Below, piece by piece: positions 33,796 through 42,830 of a stretch of 64,000 nucleotides of DNA. The stretch covers positions 186,001-250,000 of the forward strand of contig CAVUMB010000007.1 of NCBI GenBank assembly GCA_963742405.1, given 5' to 3'. The notes under the pieces are model-generated. The model worked only from the letters and a program-made list of their open reading frames with translations, was not told where the DNA came from and made no database searches. The position numbers and the translations under genes are program-made. This DNA is from JAGVSR01 sp963742405. GTDB lineage: Bacteria > Pseudomonadota > Alphaproteobacteria > Rhizobiales > Hyphomicrobiaceae. The stretch's first letter is position 1. Every line of letters starts with the position of its first letter.

Positions 33796-35237
33796 TGCGC
33801 AAGACTGAATTCGCGTTCTGGACGTTCCTAATGATGGCCGGCCTTGCCGGTATCACAACAGTCCTGAATGTTACCAACGGCAACTCCGCCAACTCTCCGA
33901 ACGCTGAGCTTTATCGCCAGCTGGATTTGTTCGGCGACGTCTTTGAACGCGTCCGGTCCGACTATGTCGAAAAACCCGACGACACCTTGCTCGTCGAAAA
34001 TGCGATCAACGGCATGTTGACATCGCTGGACCCGCACTCGTCGTACCTGAGCCCGAAGAATTTCAAGGATATGCAGGTTCAGACGCGCGGCGAATTCGGC
34101 GGCCTCGGGATCGAGGTCACGATGGAGAATGGCGTCATCAAGGTCGTCTCGCCGATCGACGACACGCCGGCTTCCAAGGCCGGGCTCCTGGCCAACGACC
34201 TCATCACACATCTCGACAACGAACAGATCAACGGGCTGACCCTTGAACAAGCCGTCGAGAAGATGCGCGGTCCGGTCAACACCCCGATCAATCTGACCGT
34301 TGTGCGCAAAGGCCGCGAAGACCCGTTCGACGTTAAGGTCACGCGCGACGTCATTCGCATTAATCCCGTCAAAGCGCGCGTCGAGGACGACATCGCCTAC
34401 ATCAAGGTTTCGACGTTCAACGAGCAAACCCACGCCATGCTTGTGAAGTCGATGGACCAGCTGAAAAAGGAGATTGGTCCCAAGTTGCGCGGCTACATTA
34501 TCGATTTGCGCAACAACCCTGGCGGTCTGCTCGATCAGGCCATTTCGGTTAGCGACGACTTCCTCGAACAGGGTGCTATCGTTCTGACCAAGGGCCGCAA
34601 TAACGAGGAAACTCAACGCTCACAGGCCCGCCCGGGCGATAGCTCAGACGGCAAACCAGTCGTGATTCTCATCAACGGCGGTTCGGCATCGGCATCTGAA
34701 ATCGTGGCCGGCGCGCTCCAGGATCACAAGCGTGCCACCATCATCGGCACCCGCTCGTTCGGAAAAGGCTCGGTGCAGACGATCATTCCGCTTGGCACGA
34801 CGAACGGCGCCATTCGCCTGACCACCGCGCGTTATTACACCCCATCCAACCGGTCGATTCAGGCTAAAGGCATCGATCCCGACATCGTCGTCGAACAGGA
34901 GCTGCCCGACGATCTGAAGGACAAGGTCGCCAACGAAAAGCCGCGCGGCGAAGCAAGTCTGCGCGGTCACTTGCGCAATCCCGACGGTACGGTGAAGGCT
35001 CCGGAAGGCGCCAAGCCGGCTGGCGCGGAAGGTGCGGAAGCGCCCAAGGAAGAGCCGAAAGAAGAAAGCGGCTCTCTGGCTTATGTTCCCAAGGAACCGG
35101 AAAAGGATACGCAGTTGCAGTACGCATTGCGGTTCCTGCGTGGCACGGCAACGGAAGCAACGGTTGCCAAGCCCGTTGCTCCGACCTCACCGGCTGACGA
35201 TACCTCCAAGCAGCAGCCGACACCGGTTCCGAACTGA
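33795..35237 (+). CDS. ctpA: carboxyl-terminal processing protease (S41 family)
   Basis: 480 residues from ATG 33795. A membrane anchor or signal (FAFWTFLMMAGLAGITTVL) is followed by a PDZ domain (about 85-170: GEFGGLGIEVTMENGVIKVV) and the S41 core. The catalytic Ser lies in INGGSASASEIVAGALQDHK near 307 and the Lys in TRSFGKGSVQTIIPLGTTNG near 332. The last 100 residues are Pro/Glu/Lys-rich. It is a periplasmic protease that trims C-termini of secreted or envelope proteins. The link with the envC-like gene suggests control of peptidoglycan enzymes, by inference. Confidence 0.95.
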   Translation: MRKTEFAFWTFLMMAGLAGITTVLNVTNGNSANSPNAELYRQLDLFGDVFERVRSDYVEKPDDTLLVENAINGMLTSLDPHSSYLSPKNFKDMQVQTRGEFGGLGIEVTMENGVIKVVSPIDDTPASKAGLLANDLITHLDNEQINGLTLEQAVEKMRGPVNTPINLTVVRKGREDPFDVKVTRDVIRINPVKARVEDDIAYIKVSTFNEQTHAMLVKSMDQLKKEIGPKLRGYIIDLRNNPGGLLDQAISVSDDFLEQGAIVLTKGRNNEETQRSQARPGDSSDGKPVVILINGGSASASEIVAGALQDHKRATIIGTRSFGKGSVQTIIPLGTTNGAIRLTTARYYTPSNRSIQAKGIDPDIVVEQELPDDLKDKVANEKPRGEASLRGHLRNPDGTVKAPEGAKPAGAEGAEAPKEEPKEESGSLAYVPKEPEKDTQLQYALRFLRGTATEATVAKPVAPTSPADDTSKQQPTPVPN

Positions 35238-35247
35238 GCCAACAACT

Positions 35248-35286
35248 CGCCTTCCGGCCGGCTCCCTGCAAGGGAGTCGGAAGGCG
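35248..35286. repeat. palindromic intergenic repeat, copy A
   Basis: Outer stem CGCCTTCCG/CGGAAGGCG, unpaired GCCGG on the left side, inner stem CTCCCT-GCA-AGGGAG and a single T. It shares the GCCGGCTCC and GGAGTC core with copies at 36573 and 48903, but the outer stem sequence differs with pairing kept. Confidence 0.8.
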
Positions 35287-35303
35287 CAACGACAAAACTA
35301 CAC

Positions 35304-35333
35304 GAAGGGGTGCCGCAAGGTGCCCCTTCTGCG
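35304..35333 (+). terminator. hairpin between ctpA and rppH
   Basis: GAAGGGG and CCCCTTC pair, with an inner CC/GG around GCAA, followed by TGCGTT. Together with the palindromic repeat before it, it probably ends the envC-ctpA transcript. Confidence 0.5.
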
Positions 35334-35370
35334 TTAGGTAACTCGCATTTCAAGCGTAGGAGGGGGTTGC

Positions 35371-35907
35371 GTGATGAGTACCAACGATGACCATGCCGCC
35401 AATCCTGAACAGTTAGGCTACCGACCTTGCGTCGGCATCATGCTGATTAACAGCGACGGGCTGGTTTGGGTCGGCCAGCGCGCCGACACACCTGGCGAGG
35501 CTGAAGGCAAAGGCGCCTGGTGGCAAATGCCCCAAGGCGGGCTCGACAAGGGCGAAAATCCCCGCGCGGCCGCCATGCGCGAACTCTATGAGGAAACCTC
35601 CGTCCGCTCAGCCCTGCTCGTCGGCGAAACGTCCGGCTGGCTGAACTACGATTTGCCACCCGAACTCGTCGGCGTCGCCTGGGGTGGCAAGTACCGGGGT
35701 CAAAAACAGAAATGGTTCGCCGCTCGATTCAACGGCGACGACAGCGAAATCGACATCACCGCCCCACCGGGCCACGAGCCGGAATTCATCGCCTGGAGGT
35801 GGGCTCCCGTCGGAGATCTCGTTCGCCTGATTGTGCCATTCAAACGCGCTGTCTACGAGACTGTCGTGGCCGAGATTGGACACCACGCCCGCCCGGCCAA
35901 AAAGTGA
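35371..35907 (+). CDS. rppH: RNA pyrophosphohydrolase, first Nudix paralogue
   Basis: 178 residues from GTG 35371, seven bases after a perfect AGGAGG; ATG 35374 is the next codon. Conserved parts: YRPCVGIMLINSDGLVWVGQ, WWQMPQGGLDKGENP and the Nudix box GGLDKGENPRAAAMRELYEE with TS in place of the usual TG at the end, then WLNYDLPPEL, YRGQKQKWFAARFNGDDSEI and EFIAWRWAP. These are typical of RppH/NudH, which removes pyrophosphate from RNA 5' ends or cleaves diadenosine polyphosphates. A close paralogue follows after 126 bases. Confidence 0.9.
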   Translation: MMSTNDDHAANPEQLGYRPCVGIMLINSDGLVWVGQRADTPGEAEGKGAWWQMPQGGLDKGENPRAAAMRELYEETSVRSALLVGETSGWLNYDLPPELVGVAWGGKYRGQKQKWFAARFNGDDSEIDITAPPGHEPEFIAWRWAPVGDLVRLIVPFKRAVYETVVAEIGHHARPAKK

Positions 35908-36033
35908 CGCCAATATCTCAGACGTGGACCACTTCAGCCCGGTCGTCATTCGGGCGCAACACGGGGAGACTATTGTAACTCTCTGATTCGCCTGTCACTC
36001 TGTTGACTCATTTTTGATACCTTTCAGGTCGCC

Positions 36034-36564
36034 ATGACAATTGAACGCCCGATTGGTGAAAGTCAGCGCCTCGATCTCCCGTATCGAGTTGGCGTTGGAA
36101 TCATGCTGTTCAATCGCAAGGGCCTCGTATGGACCGGACGCCGCCTGCCGAAATGGGTCGGCGACCGGCAGGGCCACATTTGGCAAATGCCGCAGGGCGG
36201 CCTGATGGCCGGCGAAGACCCCCTCGACGCGGCTCACCGCGAACTCGAAGAAGAAACCGGCATCCGCAATGCAGAGCTCATTGCTCAGTTGAACGCCTGG
36301 ACGTGCTACGACCTGCCGCCCGAATTGATCGGAGTGGCGCTCAAAGGCCGCTACCGGGGGCAGCGCCAACGCTGGTTTGCCATGCGCTTCTTCGGTGACG
36401 ACAGCGAGATTGACGTGGGCCCCCGCAACGGCCGCAAGGCCGAATTCGATCGCTGGAAGTGGCGCCACATCGGCGAACTTGCCGAGATCGTCATTCCATT
36501 CAAGCGCGGTGTCTATGAAGAATTGACGAGCGTGTTCGCACCCTACGCGTGCCCGATCGACTGA
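36034..36564 (+). CDS. rppH: RNA pyrophosphohydrolase, second Nudix paralogue
   Basis: 176 residues. YRVGVGIMLFNRKGLVWTGR, IWQMPQGGLMAGEDP and a full Nudix box ending HRELEEETGI, then WTCYDLPPELIGVALKGRYRG and QRWFAMRFFGDDSEIDV with FDRWKWRHIGEL. It is more canonical than the first copy, because the box has the final Gly. I infer that this one is the main RppH and the first a diverged duplicate. Both sit beside the atp operon, a common setting in this order. Confidence 0.92.
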   Translation: MTIERPIGESQRLDLPYRVGVGIMLFNRKGLVWTGRRLPKWVGDRQGHIWQMPQGGLMAGEDPLDAAHRELEEETGIRNAELIAQLNAWTCYDLPPELIGVALKGRYRGQRQRWFAMRFFGDDSEIDVGPRNGRKAEFDRWKWRHIGELAEIVIPFKRGVYEELTSVFAPYACPID

Positions 36565-36572
36565 TTGTTCCC

Positions 36573-36611
36573 CGCGAGGCAGCCGGCTCCGTGCAGCGGA
36601 GTCGCCTCGCG
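36573..36611. repeat. palindromic intergenic repeat, copy B
   Basis: Outer stem CGCGAGGC/GCCTCGCG encloses AGCCGG, inner stem CTCCG/CGGAG with loop TGCAG, and TC. It lies between the convergent ends of rppH and atpC, so it can act as a two-way terminator. Same family as 35248-35286 and 48903-48942. Confidence 0.85.
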
Positions 36612-36613
36612 CA

Positions 36614-37000
36614 TCAAGACAAACTACGAAGCCGCTCGATCGCAAGTTGCGCCAGCGTCCGCTGATCGTCGTCCTTAGCCGCTGCGAGATCCGCCTCAGC
36701 CGTGGCAATTTCCGCTGCGATCTGCGACGACGACGTATCGGCAATGTCGAACGCCGTCTCGGCCAACACCGTTACGGCGGCGCCGTTCACATCCGCAAAG
36801 CCCGACTTGACGAATATCTGCTTCTTGCCGGCACCCGTGACGACTTCCAGAATTCCTGGACGCAGAGTGGAAATCAACGGCGCATGACCGGGGAAAACCG
36901 TGAAGTCACCCTCCACACCCGGCACCATCGCCTGCTCCGCATCGATGGAAAGAAGGATGCGCTCAGGCGAAACGAGTTCGAATTTGAAAGTGCCGGCCAT
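36614..37000 (-). CDS. atpC: ATP synthase F1 subunit epsilon
   Basis: 128 residues. FKFELVSPERILLSIDAEQ and VMPVEGDFTVFPGHAPL-like VPGVEGDFTVFPGHAPLIST mark the beta-sandwich; the C-terminal helices are DTSSSQIAAEIATAEADLAA and LAQLAIERLRSL. It is the central-stalk inhibitor subunit. It is the last gene of the leftward operon atpH-atpA-atpG-atpD, with one extra gene inserted before it. Confidence 0.96.
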   Translation of the reverse strand: MAGTFKFELVSPERILLSIDAEQAMVPGVEGDFTVFPGHAPLISTLRPGILEVVTGAGKKQIFVKSGFADVNGAAVTVLAETAFDIADTSSSQIAAEIATAEADLAAAKDDDQRTLAQLAIERLRSLS

Positions 37001-37057
37001 TTCCTGTCGTCCTTGAATACCTGGCTGCGCGTGAGCCTCGCGCCAAAATCAACGCAG

Positions 37058-37318
37058 TCAGCTGGTCGGTTCGTCTTCGATCGCACCCGACTTCGCCCTG
37101 ACGTCTTCGGCCGTTTGCAGCCTCGTTCCACAAAACGGGCAGAAGAAAACCGGATGATCGATCATGCCGGGCTCTTCGTCTTCCATTTCGATCAGCCCGA
37201 CCGACATGTAGAGAATGTCGCCGTCGCCGACCGTGATAAGGGGCTCGAAATCGTCACCACTCATCACCTCTTTCAGTTCGACGCAGCAGCTGCCGAATAT
37301 GCTTCCGTCTCCGGACAT
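37058..37318 (-). CDS. small CPxCG zinc-ribbon-like protein within atp operon
   Basis: 86 residues from ATG 37318, with GAGGAAC ahead. Acidic sequence: LKEVMSGDDFEPLITVGDGD, LYMSVGLIEMEDEEPGM and VFFCPFCGTRLQTAEDVRAK. CPFCG is half of a rubredoxin-like knuckle; an N-terminal SCC pair could supply more ligands. Unlike most atp operons, it is between atpD (51 bases upstream of it) and atpC. It has a good ribosome site and the codon use of its neighbours, so it looks real. No function known; a chaperone or redox role in F1 assembly is pure speculation. Confidence 0.75.
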   Translation of the reverse strand: MSGDGSIFGSCCVELKEVMSGDDFEPLITVGDGDILYMSVGLIEMEDEEPGMIDHPVFFCPFCGTRLQTAEDVRAKSGAIEDEPTS

Positions 37319-37369
37319 CTGTCGTTCCTCTGATGCGACGCCTGGCTGGGGAACCCGAGCGCAGTGGAA

Positions 37370-38803
37370 TTAAGCGGCTTCGGCAAGCTTTTCGGCCTTG
37401 GCGATGGCTTCGTCGATTGAACCCACCATGTAGAACGCCGGCTCGGGAAGGTGGTCGTAATCGCCGTCGCAGAGGCCTTTGAAAGCTTTGATTGTATCGG
37501 CGAGCGCCACCTGCTTACCAGGCGACCCGGTGAACACTTCGGCGACCGAGAACGGCTGTGACATGAACCGCTCGATCTTGCGCGCGCGCGCCACCGTCAT
37601 CTTATCGTCTTCCGACAGCTCATCCATGCCCAGAATGGCGATGATATCCTGCAGCGACTTGTACTTCTGCAGGATCGCCTGCACGCGACGGGCGACTCCA
37701 TAATGTTCCTCGCCCACGATCCGCGGATCGAGCATCCGCGACGTCGAGTCGAGCGGATCTACAGCCGGGTAAATGCCCTTTTCGGCAATCGAACGCGACA
37801 ACACGGTCGTCGCGTCCAAATGCGCGAACGAGGCAGCGGGCGCCGGGTCGGTCAAATCGTCGGCCGGCACGTAGATGGCCTGCACTGACGTAATCGAACC
37901 TTTCTGCGTGGTGGTGATGCGCTCCTGCAACGCGCCCATGTCGGTCGCCAGTGTCGGCTGATAGCCCACCGCCGAAGGGATACGGCCGAGTAGAGCCGAC
38001 ACTTCCGAACCTGCCTGCGTGAAGCGGAAGATGTTGTCGACGAAGAACAGAACGTCCTGTCCCTTGTCGCGGAAATCTTCCGCCACAGTCAACCCCGACA
38101 GCGCCACGCGCATGCGAGCGCCCGGCGGTTCATTCATCTGCCCGTAAACCAGCGCGCACTTCGAACCCTTGGTCGAACCATTGTTCTTCTTTGGGTTGAT
38201 GTTGACATTCAACTCGATCATCTCGTGATAGAGGTCGTTGCCTTCGCGCGTCCGCTCGCCCACGCCAGCAAACACCGAATAGCCACCGTGCACCTTGGCG
38301 ATGTTGTTGATGAGTTCCATGATCAGCACGGTCTTGCCGACGCCGGCGCCACCGAACAGTCCGATCTTGCCACCCTTGGCGTAAGGCGCGAGCAGGTCCA
38401 CGACCTTGATGCCCGTGACCAGGATTTGAGCTTCCGTTGCCTGGTCGGCAAAAGTCGGAGCCGGCTGGTGAATGGCGCGCACGGCGTTGGTCTTGATCGG
38501 CCCGGCCTCGTCGACCGGTTCACCGATGACGTTCATGATGCGGCCGAGAGTTTCTTCTCCGACGGGAACCGAAATGGGCTTGCCCGTGTCGATCACGTCC
38601 TGCCCACGCACCAGACCTTCCGTCGAGTCCATGGCAATGGTCCGGACGGAATTTTCACCCAAGTGCTGTGCGACTTCCAGCACGAGGCGATTACCGCCGT
38701 TGTTCGTCTCCAGCGCGCTCAAGATCTCCGGCAGTACCTGATCAAACTGCACGTCGACGACTGCGCCCAAGACCTGACGGATCTTACCGGTATTCTGTGC
38801 CAT
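37370..38803 (-). CDS. atpD: ATP synthase F1 subunit beta
   Basis: 477 residues. IGLFGGAGVGKTVLIMELIN is the P-loop near 150, GERTREGNDLYHEMIE near 188 holds the catalytic Glu, and ALLGRIPSAVGYQPTLATDM near 303 is the signature. The catalytic subunit of F1. It lies 90 bases after atpG. Confidence 0.98.
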   Translation of the reverse strand: MAQNTGKIRQVLGAVVDVQFDQVLPEILSALETNNGGNRLVLEVAQHLGENSVRTIAMDSTEGLVRGQDVIDTGKPISVPVGEETLGRIMNVIGEPVDEAGPIKTNAVRAIHQPAPTFADQATEAQILVTGIKVVDLLAPYAKGGKIGLFGGAGVGKTVLIMELINNIAKVHGGYSVFAGVGERTREGNDLYHEMIELNVNINPKKNNGSTKGSKCALVYGQMNEPPGARMRVALSGLTVAEDFRDKGQDVLFFVDNIFRFTQAGSEVSALLGRIPSAVGYQPTLATDMGALQERITTTQKGSITSVQAIYVPADDLTDPAPAASFAHLDATTVLSRSIAEKGIYPAVDPLDSTSRMLDPRIVGEEHYGVARRVQAILQKYKSLQDIIAILGMDELSEDDKMTVARARKIERFMSQPFSVAEVFTGSPGKQVALADTIKAFKGLCDGDYDHLPEPAFYMVGSIDEAIAKAEKLAEAA

Positions 38804-38893
38804 TGCCCGTTCCTCGTTCTCAGTTCCCTAGGGAAGCGCGGCTTACCAGCCGCCGCCACCCAATGATTGCTATGTTCGGCGCTGATCTGGGCC

Positions 38894-39775
38894 TCAGAGT
38901 GCTTCCGCGCCCGAGATAATTTCGATCAGTTCCTTCGTGATGTTCGCCTGCCGCTGGCGGTTGTACTTGATCGTCAGCTTGTTGATCATGTCGCCGGCGT
39001 TACGTGTCGCGTTATCCATGGCGCTCATGCGGGCACCCTGTTCGGACGCCGCATTCTCAAGTAGGCCGCGGAAAATCTGTGTCGCAATATTGCGCTTCAG
39101 CAGCGACGACAGGATCAGTTCCTCATCGGGCTCGTATTCATAGATCGCCTGCGCGCCGGCATCCTTACTCTCGGCGACCGCCGGGATCTTGGCGGGTATG
39201 ATCTGTAGTGCCGTGGGCTTCTGCGCGATTACCGACTTGAATTCGGCAAAGTACATTGTCGCCACATCGAACTCGCCCGCATCGAACAGCGCCAGCAGCC
39301 GGTCGGCAACGTCCTCGGCATTCTTGTAGGCGACATTGCGGATGCCGGTCAGTTCGCGGCGCTCAAAGAGATTGCGGCTCAAGTCGCGGCGCAGGTTGTC
39401 GGCGCCCTTGCGGCCTACGGTCAGAATTTTCACCGTTTTGCCGGATGCAATCAGCCGTAACGCGTCGGCCCGTGCCAATTTGGCGATGTTGGAGTTAAAG
39501 CCGCCGCACAAGCCGCGTTCTGCCGTTAAAACGACGAGCAGATGCACCTGGTCCTTGCCGTTTCCGACCAGCAGCGGCGAAGCGGTTTCCCGGACGGCGC
39601 GGCCACCGAGATTGGCAAGAATTTTGTCCATCCGCTCGGCGTAGGGACGCGCAGCAGTCGCTGCTTCCTGCGCACGGCGAAGCTTCGCCGCAGCCACCAT
39701 CTGCATCGCCTTGGTGATCTTACGCGTCGCCTTCACTGAGGCGATGCGATTTCGTAGGTCCTTCAAGCTCGGCAT
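38894..39775 (-). CDS. atpG: ATP synthase F1 subunit gamma
   Basis: 293 residues. MPSLKDLRNRIASVKATRKI and ITKAMQMVAAAKLRRAQEAA at the start, SDRGLCGGFN-type AERGLCGGFNSNIAKLAR near 85, and the end MSAMDNATRNAGDMINKLTI with YNRQRQANITKELIEIISGA. It forms the rotor shaft of the enzyme. Confidence 0.98.
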   Translation of the reverse strand: MPSLKDLRNRIASVKATRKITKAMQMVAAAKLRRAQEAATAARPYAERMDKILANLGGRAVRETASPLLVGNGKDQVHLLVVLTAERGLCGGFNSNIAKLARADALRLIASGKTVKILTVGRKGADNLRRDLSRNLFERRELTGIRNVAYKNAEDVADRLLALFDAGEFDVATMYFAEFKSVIAQKPTALQIIPAKIPAVAESKDAGAQAIYEYEPDEELILSSLLKRNIATQIFRGLLENAASEQGARMSAMDNATRNAGDMINKLTIKYNRQRQANITKELIEIISGAEAL

Positions 39776-39805
39776 GGAGCCGTCTCCCTAAACACGAGCC
39801 GAATG

Positions 39806-41335
39806 TTAGGCGACGAAGCTCTTGGAGAACTTATCAAGGAAGGCGACGAGCTTTTTCTCGGTTTCGCCTGACAAGGCCTTTTCCGCTTCGATAGACGTCA
39901 AGATCGACTTCTCATCGCGCAGCCCAGCTAGCAGCGCTTGCTCGAATTTGCCGACCGAATTGACCGGTAGCGCATCCAGATAGCCGCGCGTGCCGGCAAA
40001 GATCACAGTGACCTGCTCTTCCATCTTGAGCGGCGAGAACTGCGGCTGCTTCAGCAATTCCGTCAGGCGTGCGCCGCGGGCCAGAAGCTTCTGCGTCGCG
40101 GCATCCAGATCGGAGCCGAACTGTGCGAACGCTGCCATTTCGCGATACTGGGCAAGTTCTCCTTTGATCTTGCCGGCCACCTGCTTCATGGCCTTGGTCT
40201 GGGCTGACGAACCAACTCGTGACACTGACAAACCGACGTTCACCGCCGGACGGATGCCTTGGTAAAACAAGTCTGTTTCCAAGAATATCTGGCCATCGGT
40301 GATCGAAATCACGTTCGTTGGAATGTAGGCTGAAACGTCGTTGGCCTGCGTTTCAATGACCGGCAGCGCCGTCAAAGAACCGTTGCCGGCGTCGTCGCCC
40401 ATCTTGGCCGCGCGCTCGAGCAAACGAGAATGGAGATAGAACACGTCGCCGGGATAAGCCTCGCGGCCCGGCGGACGACGCAGCAGCAGCGACATCTGAC
40501 GATAAGCGACCGCTTGCTTGGAAAGGTCGTCGTACGCGATCACGGCATGCATGCCGTTGTCGCGGAAGTATTCACCCATCGTGCAACCGGTGAACGGGGC
40601 GAGGTACTGCATGGGTGCGGGATCGGACGCCGTCGCGGCGACCACGATCGAATACTGCAGCGCGCCGCGCTCTTCCAAAACCTTGACAAATTGGGCGACC
40701 GTCGAACGCTTCTGCCCGATGGCGACGTAAACGCAGTAAAGCTTGGAGCCTTCGTCGTTGCCGGCGTTGATCGGCTTCTGGTTAAGGAAGGTGTCGAGGA
40801 TGATGGCCGTCTTGCCAGTCTGGCGGTCACCGATGATCAACTCGCGCTGGCCGCGTCCGATCGGGATCAGCGCGTCAACGGCTTTGAGGCCAGTCGCCAT
40901 CGGCTCATGCACCGACTTGCGCGGCAGAATACCCGGCGCCTTGACGTCGACCCGCATGCGCGTGTCGGACTTGATCGGACCTTTGCCATCGATCGGATTG
41001 CCGAGGCCATCGACTACGCGGCCGAGCAGACCTTTGCCGACTGGTACGTCCACGATCGAACCGGTCCGCTTGACGGTGTCGCCTTCCTTGATGGTCCGGT
41101 CGTCGCCGAAGATCACGACGCCGACATTGTCGGATTCCAAGTTGAGAGCCATGCCGCGGATATTGCCGGGAAACTCGACGAGCTCACCCGCCTGGACGTT
41201 GTCGAGGCCGTAGACGCGCGCAATACCGTCGCCGACCGACAGCACCTGCCCGATCTCGGAGACCTGCGCCTCCTTGCCGAAATTCTTGATCTGATCCTTC
41301 AAGATCGAAGTGATCTCTGCGGCCCGGATTTCCAT
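39806..41335 (-). CDS. atpA: ATP synthase F1 subunit alpha
   Basis: 509 residues from ATG 41335, the normal start MEIRAAEITSILKDQIKNFG; the frame is open to 41413. GDRQTGKTAIILDTFLNQK is the P-loop near 170, and PAVNVGLSVSRVGSSAQTKA near 365 is the signature. Non-catalytic nucleotide-binding subunit. It follows atpH by 128 bases. Confidence 0.98.
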   Translation of the reverse strand: MEIRAAEITSILKDQIKNFGKEAQVSEIGQVLSVGDGIARVYGLDNVQAGELVEFPGNIRGMALNLESDNVGVVIFGDDRTIKEGDTVKRTGSIVDVPVGKGLLGRVVDGLGNPIDGKGPIKSDTRMRVDVKAPGILPRKSVHEPMATGLKAVDALIPIGRGQRELIIGDRQTGKTAIILDTFLNQKPINAGNDEGSKLYCVYVAIGQKRSTVAQFVKVLEERGALQYSIVVAATASDPAPMQYLAPFTGCTMGEYFRDNGMHAVIAYDDLSKQAVAYRQMSLLLRRPPGREAYPGDVFYLHSRLLERAAKMGDDAGNGSLTALPVIETQANDVSAYIPTNVISITDGQIFLETDLFYQGIRPAVNVGLSVSRVGSSAQTKAMKQVAGKIKGELAQYREMAAFAQFGSDLDAATQKLLARGARLTELLKQPQFSPLKMEEQVTVIFAGTRGYLDALPVNSVGKFEQALLAGLRDEKSILTSIEAEKALSGETEKKLVAFLDKFSKSFVA

Positions 41336-41463
41336 GTGGCTCGACCTCTGCCTTCTCGGTTGTCCCTGTCGCGATCCGCAGTCTTGAGACGCGCGGCTCG
41401 CTTTGTCTGTCAATTCGAACGAAAGCCCGGCACGCGCTCGCGAAGCCGGGCTTACGAAATCTT

Positions 41464-42024
41464 TTACGCGCCGCCCTTCAGGGCCACGCGCATCCCATCG
41501 AGCTTCGTCTTGAGCGAGCTGTCGATCATGCGGCTGCCGAGTTTGACGACGAGCCCCCCCAAGATCGACGGATCGACCTTTTGCACGAGGGTGACGTCCT
41601 TGCCCACGGAGGACTTCAACGCCGACTTGAGCTCCGCCACGTGCGCAACAGTCAGCGGGGTTGCGGTTGTTACTTCGGCCTTGACCTCACCCCGCGCGCG
41701 CGCCGCGAGCGACTGGAAAGCGCGCACCACGTCGCCAGCTGCGAAGAGGCGGCGGTTTTTGGCAAGCAGCTTGAAGAAGTTGATCGTGAGCGTTCCCACG
41801 CCAGCCTTTGCCAAAACGGCTGCGAGTGCTCTTTGCTGGTCGTCCGACGCAATAACCGGACTGCGGATCAGTGCGACGAAGTCACTGCTCTCATCGGCAA
41901 GCGCCTGGAATTTCGCTAGATCCCCCTCGACTTCGGCAACTTTGCCCTCTTCCGTTGCCAGTTCGAACAAAGCGGAGGCATAACGGCCGGCCACGCTCGC
42001 CATGATGGGTTCGTCGGTTGCCAC
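41464..42024 (-). CDS. atpH: ATP synthase F1 subunit delta
   Basis: 186 residues from GTG 42024 with GAGAA upstream; ATG 42003 is an alternative and the frame runs up to 42297. VAGRYASALFELATEEGKVA at the start, NFFKLLAKNRRLFAAGDVV and GGLVVKLGSRMIDSSLKTKL at the end are typical OSCP features. It links F1 to the peripheral stalk. First gene of the operon; the F0 genes lie elsewhere, as usual in alphaproteobacteria. Confidence 0.94.
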   Translation of the reverse strand: MATDEPIMASVAGRYASALFELATEEGKVAEVEGDLAKFQALADESSDFVALIRSPVIASDDQQRALAAVLAKAGVGTLTINFFKLLAKNRRLFAAGDVVRAFQSLAARARGEVKAEVTTATPLTVAHVAELKSALKSSVGKDVTLVQKVDPSILGGLVVKLGSRMIDSSLKTKLDGMRVALKGGA

Positions 42025-42404
42025 GTCGATTGTTCTCGTGTGCTGATGCGAGCCCGCCCGGCGTCGAATAGCCAAAACGTCCCGAATTCCAATGGGATTT
42101 CTTACAAAAGGCGGGCGCGAAATAACGTCCCCGCGCAGCCCCCTGATGCAATGCGCGCTCCGTGTAACATGCGCCCAACAAGGCATCAACCGCCGCATGG
42201 GCGCGTGAATGCCGCATGGATCAGCAGAACCGTCATCCCGACCACGACATCGCCAGCGTCGTTCGAGACAGGTCGACGGCCAAAACCGTCCATCCATGCG
42301 CGCGAAAGTTTAATGCGAAAATTTTGAAACTAAGTCGCCATTTAAAGGTTGAATTTACCTGGATAAGACAACTTAAACGTGTATTTTTGTATTGGAGCTT
42401 CGTT
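42025..42404. promoter_or_regulatory. divergent region between atp operon and a small membrane gene
   Basis: About 380 bases with no gene. The atp promoter must lie here on the minus strand. The right part (42310-42400) is clearly AT-rich, as for a promoter of the rightward gene at 42405. No exact boxes can be assigned. Confidence 0.45.
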
Positions 42405-42821
42405 ATGTTGCAGGTGCCTTCCAAGGCGGTCACTAAGGTCGAGATCAATTCAAAGCCGGAACTTCAACGCTTCCTACATAGGCTGCCTAAATCAATGGTC
42501 GACCGGCTCACTCCGGCCGAATTATCAGCCTATGCCAACGCATTGACGCCCGAACGGTCACCGCATTGGATTGACCTTAAAGCCAGCCTTCCGATCCCGT
42601 TCTTTGGCATTTACGTCGCCGTTATGGCCGGGCGCGAGCGCCGCAGTTGGGACCGACTGCGCAAGGAAGGCCAGCTTGGATGGGGGCGCAACATTCTGAT
42701 CGTGGCGCTTTTGCTGGCAACCGCCATGGCCGGTGTATCGGCTGCGGTCCTGCTCATCAAAGGCTTGCAATTGATGTCCGATAAAACGGCCGATCCCTGG
42801 CAACTTCTCTCAACTTATTAG
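42405..42821 (+). CDS. small membrane protein, unknown
   Basis: 138 residues from ATG 42405, with GGAG ahead. The N-terminal half has helices VEINSKPELQRFLHRLPKSM and VDRLTPAELSAYANALTPER, then LKASLPIPFFGIYVAVMAGRE, a basic part (RRSWDRLRKEGQLGWGRN) and one clear membrane helix ILIVALLLATAMAGVSAAVL near 98-118. I do not recognise the family. Its C-terminus converges with priA, 9 bases away. Confidence 0.65.
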   Translation: MLQVPSKAVTKVEINSKPELQRFLHRLPKSMVDRLTPAELSAYANALTPERSPHWIDLKASLPIPFFGIYVAVMAGRERRSWDRLRKEGQLGWGRNILIVALLLATAMAGVSAAVLLIKGLQLMSDKTADPWQLLSTY

Positions 42822-42830
42822 TCTTGCGCA

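Noticed and set aside
40430..41983. 517-codon plus-strand frame over atpA and atpH
   Set aside because: Antisense to well-conserved ATP synthase genes.
42216..42404. N-terminal extension of the small membrane protein
   Set aside because: ATG 42405 has GGAG at good spacing; the upstream part is AT-rich and unlike protein.
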